From: Silene conica
Taxonomy: Eukaryota; Streptophyta; Magnoliopsida; Caryophyllales; Caryophyllaceae
Direction of reading: 5' to 3'
Assembly: GCA_029255685.2 (NCBI GenBank)
Contig: CM055311.2
Coordinates: 60,043,048 to 60,107,047 of the forward strand
DNA length: 64,000 nt
The notes below the pieces were generated by a model. The model saw only the letters and a program-made list of their open reading frames with translations, was not told the DNA's origin and ran no database searches. Shown here piece after piece: positions 24,291 to 34,654 of this stretch (within the stretch, counting starts at the first letter, position 1; each line of letters begins with the position of its first letter). The translations under genes were made by a program, and so were the position numbers.

Positions 24291-26025
24291 CTAGTTTTAT
24301 ATCCCGTGAAAATCACGGGATTTTTAAGATCTCATTATTATTTATATTTTTACTATTATGATTCTTTTACGTGGTTTTTTATAAAAAATTTAATCATGAA
24401 TTTATCAAATGATAGATATGTATGTTTTATATCTTCAACTCAAGGTGGCTCATAAATGGAAGTACATGATGCAAATACCATACCCCGACTTTAATAAAAG
24501 AAACAAAATGTAAAAGAAAGCATCTTATGTACATAAATGACAAAAGTATGATCGGCAAATTAATAGAACAATCAAAATATGAGAGGTCAAAGGAATATAA
24601 CAATATTAACAAAGAAATTAGTTAGAAATTTAGGAATATGTAAATTATTTTCCAAATCCGCTTATTATCACAATTTTCACCTTAGACCCTATGAATTATT
24701 CCTAATAAAATATTAATAAAACTCGATATCACAATAATTATGTTGTAACCATTGACAACTTTATACATACATACATATCAATTGATTCAAATGTCATTAT
24801 CATACAAATTGATTCATAAACATACATACCAGATTTACCAAATGGTCTCATTACAGAAAATTACTTTACCAATTGATTCAAAACTCAAAAAGAAAGTATT
24901 GTTCTTATCTTAAAATAGTGGGGAAAGTTTTGACTTAATCAATTGTATTTTTTGTTTCTTATTCTACTGTTTTTTCAACTTTGGACGATTTCTTCTTTTT
25001 TCTTTAATTTTCCTTGCCATTCAAATCTTATTCATTTATAAACGTATATAAACATATTTTGACACTCGGTTAATTGAAAATCAGAAAAAAGTATATGTTT
25101 AAATAAGTCCAATTTTTAAATGATCAAAATAATCAATTTGAAAAGGATTGATTAAAACTGCCAATCTGAAACAGTATTATCAAAACACATGTAAAACAAA
25201 TCAATTTCATAACAATAACATTGGAAAACAAAATTCACACCTACCTTGGTTTTACGATAAGAATGAAAATAAAATGTACTTTGAGTTATTCTTGTTTATG
25301 CTTGAAATTTATTATTATGTTTTAGAAATACAAAAGATAGAAAGATGACATTATATCTGTAATGGTGGTAGTTATGAAGGTCATTAAAATTGTAAAAGAG
25401 TGTTGTATGGCTCTTTGTTTTTTTGGGAAGTTTGAAGAGCATGTAAATAATTATCCATTTATTTAGAATTATGTGCATTCATTCTGTATTATTAAGTGAA
25501 AATTTATTATTGTTATTATTGTACAAAATTTTTATTAATATTGGTTGAGTAATTGTATAAATAGAAAAGAGGCTCAACTTTTTATGTTATTATTATATAG
25601 AACAAATTCACCCCCTACCTAGTTTTTATGATAAGAATAAGAATAAAATGTATTTTGAGTTATTTTTGTTTATGCTTAAAATTTATTATTATGTTTTAGA
25701 AACACAAAAGATAAAAAGTTGACATTATATTGTAGCGGGGTAGTTATGAAGGTCATTAAAATTAAGAAAGAGTGTTTTATGAATCATTGATTTTTTTTTT
25801 GGGAGTTTGAAGAGTAGGTAAATAACTATTGATTTATATAAATTTGTGTGCATTCATTCCGTATTATTATGTGCAAATTTATTGTTATTATTTTTTTGTA
25901 CATTTTTTATTATTAATATTCATTGAGTAATTATATAAATAGGTATGTTAGGTGGCAAGAGCATATAGTGTGACACGTGTCACTTCAATAGACGCTCAAC
26001 ATGCCTTTTTATATTATTATATAGA
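24291..26025 (-). mobile_element. Helitron, 1735 bp, precise insertion between A and T
   Basis: On the minus strand it begins TCTATATAATAATAT (26025) and ends with hairpin CCCGTGATTTTCACGGG, then ATATAAAACTAG (24291). The neighbours are A and T, and copy A near 14526 reads straight through the site (CATCTAAAATATAAC) with nothing lost or duplicated, as expected for Helitrons. No Rep/helicase is present, so it is non-autonomous. Open frames inside (24427-24612, 25148-25478) are not credible genes. Confidence 0.85.
25231..26025 (-). repeat. Tandem duplication of the Helitron 5' terminal region
   Basis: 25231-25601 and 25605-26025 are two direct copies of the 5' part, each beginning (right side) with a CTATATAATAATA-type Helitron start. 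The outer copy has about 50 bp extra near its end (around 25950-26005). Confidence 0.7.
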
Positions 26026-26182
26026 TATAACAGACAAATATGTGCAATTTTACTATAAAATGCAAAAATTCCCTAAAAAAGATGTTACCATCACTTTTTT
26101 GCTACACTTTTTTGCTATAAATTGACAACTTTAATTCTAACATTTTATCATTAATTTGTCATTTTTTTATTATAAAATATTA

Positions 26183-26442
26183 CTTCCTCTATTCCAATCA
26201 ATTCTATACATTTCACTTTATGGACACTATTCATAAGTCGAGTGAATTTTCGACACAACTTCTAATATATAACATAAAAGATAGTCATGTGAGATCTTGT
26301 TTAAATTGTCTTACCGAGTACATTGTGGATATAAAAGTTTTATAATTTTTATCGATATATAACTAAAAATACTAACAAAAGAAAACGAGTATTGACAAAC
26401 GTGAATAAAGCAAATGTAGAGAATTGATTGGAATGGAGGAAG
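26183..26442. mobile_element. Stowaway (Tc1/mariner) MITE, 260 bp
   Basis: The ends CTTCCTCTATTCCAATCAAT and its near-exact inverted partner give ~31-bp terminal repeats with two mismatches. TA lies on both sides (26181-26182 and 26443-26444). Copy A reads AAATATTAACATTT at this point, the empty site with one TA. Confidence 0.9.
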
Positions 26443-27044
26443 TAACATTTATTCATTTTTTGTTAAGATCGTCTTAAGGAAGACATACATCACTAACATA
26501 TATACTTTTTAAGAGAACAAACTATGAGCTAATTATGTGAAATACTCCAAATATCACTTAAATAGTAAATAATTGACCAAACTTCTAAGCCTTATTTATC
26601 CGTTACAAAACCACTTACCCATCTTATACAACTTTACTCTTATGCATAACCCAAATACACACTCTTCTCCATATTTGTCAACGCTTTCATCCACCCCTCA
26701 GTCCTCACCTACTCAACCTCACATTGTTAGTTGTCAATTTCACTACCACTATTAGATAATATCACCTCTACAGTGCCGATTTTTTCGTTTTACTATTCAT
26801 CATCAATTCAAGACCATATCCTTCATTTTTTACTCAATTTTAACTTACTCAATTACAAAATGTTTTTCCCCATATTATAAGTTAGATCTATTAATATCTA
26901 AGATATTACTCGTTCTTAAAAAGATTTAATACTTTGTCCAGATTTTGCGTTGTTTGCTAGTTCTGATATTTTCCAGTCATTTTTTATCTTCTTAATTGTC
27001 TATTTTATCTTAAAAAAAGGTACTTCAACCCAGCCCAAAAAATG

Positions 27045-27952
27045 TGTAACACCCTCATACCCAATGCCTTTAAGAAAGACCCTTGGACTCCGTTTGGATA
27101 CAATTTTAGAAGGGAAAGGGAGGGGAAGGGGAGTGAGGGGAGGGGAGGGGAGGTGAGGGAAAATGAATTGAGGTTGTTTGGATAACAAAATTGATGGGAT
27201 GGAAATGAAAGGGGAGGAAGGAAGGGGATGGTATAATGGGGATGAGATTATCCAAGAAAATATGACTTGCATAATTAAATGAAGGTTCTAATGAAGTTTT
27301 CTCTCCAAATCTTGCCTCTCTTGGAGAGATTTTTGTTTGTTTTAAAGGAGAGAAATTACATTCCCCCATTTCCTTCCCCTCTCATTTCCTTCCCTCCATA
27401 AATTGTATCCAAACAAAAGAAAATAAATCCCTTCATTTCCCTCCCCTCCATTTCTCTCCAATTCTCTCAATCCAAACAAAGCCTTAGAGTATGAAAGTAT
27501 CACCATCTTGGTCATCCGAGATACAATAATATCAAAGAAAAGGCACAAGCAACGTGTTATTAATATGGTAAAGTGACGTACAACTGTCTCAAAAAGGAAT
27601 AACAAATGTAAAGTTTGCGGAAGCTAAAAGAATAATGTAAACTCTACTACTACAAATACAAAATGTGGTGTCCCATCCATCCCAACCACAAACATTAATC
27701 TCGTCGTACTACCTGTTGAGAATCTGCTCACCATACCAATTGATCATCACAGAAAATAAACATGCGTTAGTTACTGTCAAATAAGATGGTCATTACCAAA
27801 TACAATAACAAATACACAATCACCACAATGATATCATCACCAAATTAATCTCACAAGTGGGGACCTCTAGTCCCACAACCAACCCCACTTGTTCACGGCA
27901 AGTGGTACCCATACCATTAATGTGCACTTCACCTCCGCGGTGGGAATCAAGA
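27045..27952 (-). mobile_element. First part of the gypsy-like LTR in copy B
   Basis: This is the counterpart of 15274 onward, starting TGTAACACCCTCATAC. It is interrupted by the MITE at 27088 and the LTR element at 27953, and resumes for 36 bp at 36982 before similarity to copy A stops at 37017. Confidence 0.65.
27088..27481. mobile_element. 394-bp MITE with short inverted ends
   Basis: The ends CTCCGTTTGGAT and the inverse of ATCCAAACAAAG match at 10 of 12 positions. CCTTGGA (27081-27087) and CCTTAGA (27482-27488) look like a 7-8 bp target duplication with one change. Copy A has a single CCTTAGA here. The length of the duplication suggests a hAT-type MITE. The interior is a purine-rich/pyrimidine-rich inverted repeat, so the open frames on both strands are not genes. 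Confidence 0.75.
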
Positions 27953-30273
27953 TGTAACACCCCCATTTATTTAAGAGCCTTTAGCAAAACATTCTCAACT
28001 AAATAGGACTGTTACCATCCCGGAATATCCGAGGTAGTGAATAACAAGGTAAACAACCAAAGGTAATTTATATAAATACTGATTAAATTGAACTTGGTAT
28101 TACAACAATTACGAGTTCCAAACTTGATAAAGTGAAAGTACAACTGACGATATCTAAATGTGATCTAACTCTAAGTAGGTCCATGCCATGTCTCTCTCCA
28201 TGCCCAAGCTCCTAGTCCATTTGTCACTGACCTGAAAAATCTACTCCTCATTCCGGATCATCGTAGGTGTACACGAATACACAGGGTCAACCGCGAGGTT
28301 GAGTAGAAAGATAAATAAGACAACAATATAATATACTCCGCACCGATCCAACGCCAAATAAACTCCGCACCAAACACAGACCCTTTATCTCCGCACCAAA
28401 CACAGACCCTTTATCTCCGCACCAATCACAGACCCTTTATCTCCGCACCAATCACAGACCCTTTATTTTCACATCGTATTATATCACAGAATAATATAGA
28501 TAACACTATATACGATCACATGGTATTATATCACAAACATGCTTAAACAAATAAGAACAGTTTACACATCGTCATATACCAGTATCTCCCCTACCTCAAT
28601 TGCGGATTGACAACCGAACAGCTGCTAGAAATGTTCCACCTTGAACAACCGAACTCAGTTCCTATAATTAGTACTTAATATCAATTTCTACCCATACAAT
28701 CACATTGCTAAAATTACTGGACCATGTTCATAGTCATAAACTCATAACATACTATAACCATGCTCGTATACATATCAATTATTATTAACTCCTTATTCAT
28801 ATAATTCATCATTAGTCAATTATAAGCTTACTAAAAAAAAACTTACTATATACAATAGGCATTCAAATAACCAAATACTACTAAATCAAGAGCAATAACA
28901 ACGTAAGTAATTAATAATAATAACAATACACATTGACAACAATATTAACCATAACAATAGCTACTAATATGACTAGTATTACTAACAATAATTTTAATCA
29001 TGATATTAACATTATTCCTATTAACAAAATTAGTTCTCATATAAACACCAATTATGATATTTAGCAATAAAATTTAATAAGGCTAGTAACAAAATCAACA
29101 TGGAAAATAATATAAAATTAATATCAACACAACATAAACTTGTAATAGTAATAATGATAACTATAATATTAATAATAATAATAATAATAATACATGGCCC
29201 CAAAAATTAACGTGATGGCCCAACAGACATCCCCGAGTACAAAACGAAAATCGAAAAACGAACAGCCCTTCCCAACACTCTGTCAAACACCGAGACACGG
29301 CACCAATTGCAGCCCCCGACGCCTCCAGGAACACCACCAGGCTCGCCTCTGAGCCGTGGTGGTTCCAGGGAGGGAGCCAGTGGCTGCCGACTACACCACC
29401 ACCACCAAACAGACGCTAACAAACCCGCAACCACCATGACTGTACATATTTTACGTTGTCACACATACCCACGAATCCCACTGTAAGAACGAAATACACC
29501 CCTAATACCTGCCACGAAAACCACCCCAGAACCACCTTGACTACCACCAAACCAAACACCTTAACAACTTAAGCAAACGTAAACAGAACGAATTCAAATT
29601 GATGCATAAACACGACATGTACACAATACGATTCTGAAACGACTATGGCAGACTCTGACACAACGACAAAACAATCCCAGACGACGGTCAACGGCGGTCA
29701 ACGACGACTCAACCATGGTCAAAACATGAATACTACATATCATAGATCAAAACCAGACGCAATTAGAACTGTCAGTACGATTACATGAAGGTAAAAGCGG
29801 GTTGAAAGGAAGGAGTACAGAACAGCGAAGATGAAATCGTGATAGACTTACCTGTTTCACGCTGACATCGAGCAACCCTAGACTACTCTCAAGCCACCGT
29901 AAGAACCTCCCCTATAGACCTTGCAGTGTCGGCACTAGATGTGTGGTGATAGAAAGTTGATTGGGGTAAATTTAGGTTAAGGATTTAGGGTTGAATAATG
30001 ACGGTAGGGAGGCTGTAGGTGTTTGTTTGTATTTGCAATAAGGACGTGGTGTAGTGTGGGCTGATCCATGGGACACGCATATCAAGGCCCAAACCGTGTG
30101 CCAAAGGTCCCTAGTTCGACTCTCATGGACCACATAAAATAAAAACAACACTTATTTGATAAGTTCACTATTCGATAATTACATTATCGAATATTGATGC
30201 CGAGATATTATCTGTTTCACGCCAAGTATAAAATAAATAAATAAATATTATAATAAAAACACGAGGTATTACA
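27953..30273 (-). repeat. Inverted complete LTR (2321 bp)
   Basis: It runs TGTAACACCC to GGTATTACA and is the reverse complement of 34655-36976 with only a handful of differences that I could see by eye. Confidence 0.85.
28335..28466. repeat. 26-bp tandem array in the LTR
   Basis: There are four units of CTCCGCACCAAACACAGACC plus CTTTAT (some with AATC for AAAC), preceded by one related 27-bp unit of the kind repeated at 47564. The mirror copy is at 36464-36595 in the other LTR. Confidence 0.85.
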
Positions 30274-30411
30274 GTTTTCCCTCCTTAAAATGAACTTCGT
30301 CCCGAAGTTCACCATCCCATGACGAATAAACGGGTGACTAGGCACGTAACGAACACAACCACCTAACCTCAAAAACCCATAAAGGTACTTTAAAACACGA
30401 CCTGTCACATT
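30274..30411 (-). other. Inverted 138-bp internal fragment and inversion junction
   Basis: It is the reverse complement of 34517-34654, the stretch just before the 3' LTR. It includes the purine tract and the palindrome GAACTTCGTCCCGAAGTTC (30292-30310). At 30411/30412 the sequence switches to plus-strand LTR (GATCGGTGCGG) with at most a base or two of shared sequence. Confidence 0.8.
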
Positions 30412-30807
30412 GATCGGTGCGGAGTATATTATATTGTTGTCTTATTTATTTTTCTACTCAACCTCGCGGTTGACCCTGTGTATTCGTGTACACCTACGAT
30501 GATCCGGAATGGGGAGTAGATTTTTCAGGTCAGTGACAAATAGACTAGGAGCTTGGGCATGGAGAGAGACATGGCATGGACCTACTTAGAGTTAGATCAC
30601 ATTTAGATATCGTCAGTTGTACTTTCACTTTATCAAGTTTGGAACTCGTAATTGTTGTAATACCAAGTTCAATTTAATCAGTATTTATATAAATTACCTT
30701 TGGTTGTTTACCTTGTTATTCACTACCTCGGATATTCCGGGATGGTAACAGTCCTATTTAGTTGAGAATGTCTTGCTAAAGGCTCTTAAATAAATGGGGG
30801 TGTTACA
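30412..30807 (+). repeat. Truncated 5' LTR (last 396 bp)
   Basis: It matches 36582-36976 at the end of the 3' LTR. It includes the TATA-like stretch and hairpin of this family and ends GTGTTACA. The LTR upstream part is missing. Confidence 0.8.
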
Positions 30808-30810
30808 AAG

Positions 30811-30822
30811 TGGTATCAGAGC
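30811..30822 (+). promoter_or_regulatory. Primer binding site, initiator-Met tRNA
   Basis: TGGTATCAGAGC lies 3 nt (AAG) after the LTR end GTGTTACA. It is complementary to the 3' end of plant initiator methionine tRNA and is where minus-strand synthesis begins. Confidence 0.9.
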
Positions 30823-33800
30823 GAACGATCCTCAGGTCTAAACCAAATGAATGGTAATGAACGTAGGACGAGTCAAATAAAATGAACCCCGAGATGAAAC
30901 TGATAGGAGCCCCAAAAAGGAACGGGATGAGTTAGGGGCCCCCTCACACCAACCATGGGCCCTTTAGGTTCTGTCTCGGTTACCCAATGAGAGTAATTGA
31001 AGAGTGGGGTAGACTGTATAGCGACCTAGATATTTTGTACTAACACTCTTACAGGAGAAGAATGAGGTAAGTAATATGTGAACTGTGGCTATCTAATAAT
31101 GTTATTGGAGATTATGATTGATATCAGTATGTGAATCGAGCTGGATGGTTGAGTATAAATTTCAAGTATATGGATAAGTAACTGTTGAGCGATATTTAAA
31201 AGTGATGTGATCATTTGAGTTTGATATTTTGAAATATTCATACGATTATCTGGTATGAAATGACTATCGTTATTATGTGATTTTGATGTTTAACTCCTTG
31301 TAAGGATGGAGAATTCAGTTGACCTTATGATTATATGTTATAGTAATCCATGTCTAGTGATATGCGGAATATGTCACCCTAAGCCATGAATGTATATAGT
31401 TATGTGTTGCATACATCGTAGTAACTCCTAGTCATATTTCCATACTTGAATATGTTGCGATTACGTGATGGTAAAAACTAATTTAGTTATATACACATGT
31501 ACAACTATCGAGTTATTTAGTGGAGCCTACATTCAGTTTCGAAATTGTTACCGTGTTCTAGATGATAATTATTGTTGAAATGAGATATGAATGTTAATAT
31601 GGTACAAGTGATGTCTATGCTCCAAAATTTTATGTCAACGTGTTTCGGAAGAAGAACGGTTGAGTTTCGAGGAAGCAATGTGAAGTTGTAAACGAACCAA
31701 ATTGTTTTAATAAGTTTCCTGGATGTTACCTTGTTTGTACGGGATGCCATCTTAGATGGGTACCGTGTTTAAGTATGAAATTTTATGTATGATAACTTTC
31801 TGAGTTGGTTTTTCAATGCTTTTGATTTCACGTTAATAGGAGTTATATTTTGAGAGAAATAAAACTTTTAGTGACAGTGGTCAGATTGTTACTGCACGGT
31901 TCTGTTTTGACCCATGTTTTGTAAATGAGGTCATTTAAAACGTGTTTACTTTCTATGTATAATTCCACCTCCACTGTTTAGAATATTCGTTCACGTTTAC
32001 AAAAGGGTAAGCTATGTGAAATCTTATCGAGTCTTCGTTAATTGTGATTTTTGGTAAGCTGTCCAACTTCCGATGAATTGCTGTAAAGTTCCTGTCCAGA
32101 CCATTTAAATCGTCAAAATTGTTATAAATGATTTCCTTGAGATATGTATCCGCTTCTGTTTTCTATGATTAGTTAATTCATTATATTTTTCTAAAAACTA
32201 TAATAGCTCGCAAGATAGCTAAGTGGATATGTAATTATAATTTGTGTAAATTGCTACGTAATGTTTAATTGGTGAAATTTTGAGCTATGTAAGTTTCATA
32301 TGAATGTTTAAATCAAATGTGAATTATGTGATGTGACCATGTGATATCCTATTATGGCTTTAGTAACATGAATAGTAGGCATATGATATGAATATGAATC
32401 TTACTTTATGATAACGTTATCTTGCTTATTTCTTTATAAAATAGTTTCAATTTTACTGACATTCTTACCCTCTAGTGTTATGACTTCAAAATAATGATGT
32501 GATGTTTGTATGTGATGTTAAAATCATATTAATCTGAGAAGAGTCTTGACTAGTGGTAAAATGAATTTGGACTCGTAAACTTTTTAGCATGATATAGCAA
32601 TCTAATTGTTATAAGTAATGGTGATCATTTTGAACGATGTTAATCGTGTTGATGTTCTTTCATATATTTATGGTATATCGTTGTCTAGTTCACTAAGATA
32701 ATAAACTTCGTAACACCTTCATGTATATTGATGTGTCACAAACTGAATTGCATTTGCTATGATTAAAAACCTGATCATAATATATTGAGTTATTAATTAG
32801 TTGGCATGGTGAGTTTTATGGAAGTACCAGTGAAGTGAATCCGTTTACCTTGATCATTAAAATTTGCATAATGCATGAACTAAAAGAACAATGTTAGAAA
32901 AGAAGAATCAGAATGCCTCCGTGTAGTCTTAAATCCGAGCTGTAGTTGGTAAAATTGTCCTTGGTTGAGTTTATAATTGTCACAAACTACCTCTTAATTG
33001 TTTCAAACTTTTTTTTTAAAATATTTTCAAAGAAAGCTTGATGTTTGATAATTTATGGTGATTGTTTACAATATGACAATTCTGTAACTATGTGTCGATG
33101 GAATCCCGCTGGAATGTTTAAATGCTGCGCATTGTGTAAAACCCTTGTTTTGGCAAGTCGTATATAGTAATTGCTTCATGATAAATGATGTAATGTGAGT
33201 GGACGGAAAAAGTACCTAAGTGTTTTGTTAATTTATTGATATCTGGGAATGTTAAACGGTCTTGTGAGCATGCGATTTGCGTATGTCTTGTGAAATATGT
33301 CAATGTTCCATGTTTAATTACGCTAATTAATTTTGCACTATGCCTTTTCTTAAAATATGATTTTGCTCCTATAATAGGATTATGAGCATGAAACATTTTA
33401 ATTCGTCAATTATGAACTATGAGCTTATTGATTGTTTACATTGTTGTTAATATATTAGCTTGTTGTTAAAATTTCAATGGTATGTAAGTGTTAGTCACTC
33501 TGATTTTGTTTTAAATATATTAACTCAAATTTTTTTTTTTTACCTATCCTAATACTCTTGTTTTTGCCCAAGGATATATATATTTACATGATAATGGATA
33601 TGGGTTTTACGAGTACTTATTTGAGTTGAAAATTTGTAATTGTTCCTTTATGTTTGAAAGTAATATTTCCTACATATAAGATAATCCTTTTGTTTGTGAA
33701 ACGGGTTGAATCGTGAGATGGGTAAACTTTGGTAATTGATTAGTTGTTTTTGCATAATGATTTTGTATTAGGTTGGTTTGGTATAGTGTCCAGATCCTTG

Positions 33801-34482
33801 TTTTATGAACTGTGGAATTGTAAGTATACATACAAGTATGTCAATGAACTTGGAAGGTAAGTATTGATGGGTTTGAGTTTGCAGTTCAGTATTTTATCGA
33901 GTTGTCGTATTCTTTGACCTTGACTCGTGGGTGAGTAGCTTAGAGTTGTACTCTCTGAATGTGGAGCAGTTTCTTTAATGAAGTATTTGACAATATTGGT
34001 ATCGCAATGGAGATGAGAATTAGTTACTGGTTTGAGTTATGAGTTATTAAGTCGTGGTGCCACCTAGTGTTTTCGGTCAAGTGTGACCTTGATTATTGGG
34101 TCATATTCTGAGTTTGAAATCGATATTGACAAGGATGTATTGATTGCGCTTTATTCCGCCGGTTCACTCATCCCTTGTCTTTGATCTTAGATTCAACGAT
34201 GAGTGCGATCCTTGGTTACCTGGAGTAAGATGGTATGAGATAAAGTAATGAGTAAGACGAATTAATGAAATGAGATTTTTTTTTTATATGAGGTTACGGG
34301 GACGTAACCGTGTTTTAAGGAGGATAGGATTGTAAAATCTTTTTGATTTATGATATGGCTAAGTTGTTATAACAAGACTAATTGGTATGTCGTGATTGTT
34401 TGAATATACTTGATAACCCTGTTACTTCTGTTATGCATTTTATTGTGTTTTGTCATGTATCCTTTAATTTTGTGATACGTTA

Positions 34483-34500
34483 AACTTTGAGGACAAAGTT
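34483..34500 (+). other. Conserved hairpin upstream of the purine tract
   Basis: AACTTTGAGGACAAAGTT has a 7-bp stem and 4-nt loop. The counterparts at 49508-49525 and 57811-57828 keep the stem but carry a different loop (TCCC). Confidence 0.55.
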
Positions 34501-34617
34501 TTCTTAACGAGGGTAGAATGTGACAGGTCGTGTTTTAAAGTACCTTTATGGGTTTTTGAGGTTAGGTGGTTGTGTTCGTTACGTGCCTAGTGACCCGTTT
34601 ATTCGTCATGGGATGGT

Positions 34618-34636
34618 GAACTTCGGGACGAAGTTC
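34618..34636 (+). other. Palindrome beside the purine tract
   Basis: GAACTTCGGGACGAAGTTC. The same palindrome, or a close variant, lies at 16739-16758, 30292-30310, 49373-49391 and 57666-57684, always next to the purine tract. Confidence 0.7.
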
Positions 34637-34641
34637 ATTTT

Positions 34642-34653
34642 AAGGAGGGAAGA
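34642..34653 (+). promoter_or_regulatory. Polypurine tract
   Basis: AAGGAGGGAAGA lies one base before the 3' LTR start TGTAATACC. It is the primer for plus-strand DNA synthesis. Confidence 0.8.
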
Positions 34654-34654
34654 C

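Larger units (their letters stand above)
30823..34641 (+). other. Non-coding LARD internal region
   Basis: About 3.8 kb of AT-rich sequence with no gag, protease, reverse transcriptase or integrase motif. Blocks near both ends (after the primer site and around 34140-34640) are shared with the internal regions at 49355-53507 and 57648-60954. Open frames such as 31517-31750 and 33118-33396 have no recognisable content. Confidence 0.7.

Noticed and set aside
27000..27605. Several open frames on both strands
   Set aside because: They run through the purine/pyrimidine-rich arms of the 394-bp MITE.
28335..28466. CRISPR-like direct repeats
   Set aside because: The units are contiguous with no unique spacers, and the genome is a plant's.
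29207..29437. 76-codon protein, also at 35492-35722
   Set aside because: It is in both LTRs of one element in mirror positions, matches no family I know and overlaps a Pro/Gly-rich GC patch.
30412..30807. Truncated LTR as a clean R-U5 copy of an RNA 5' end
   Set aside because: It begins upstream of the TATA-like stretch, so it holds sequence that should not be in the transcript. The template-switch model must allow for this.
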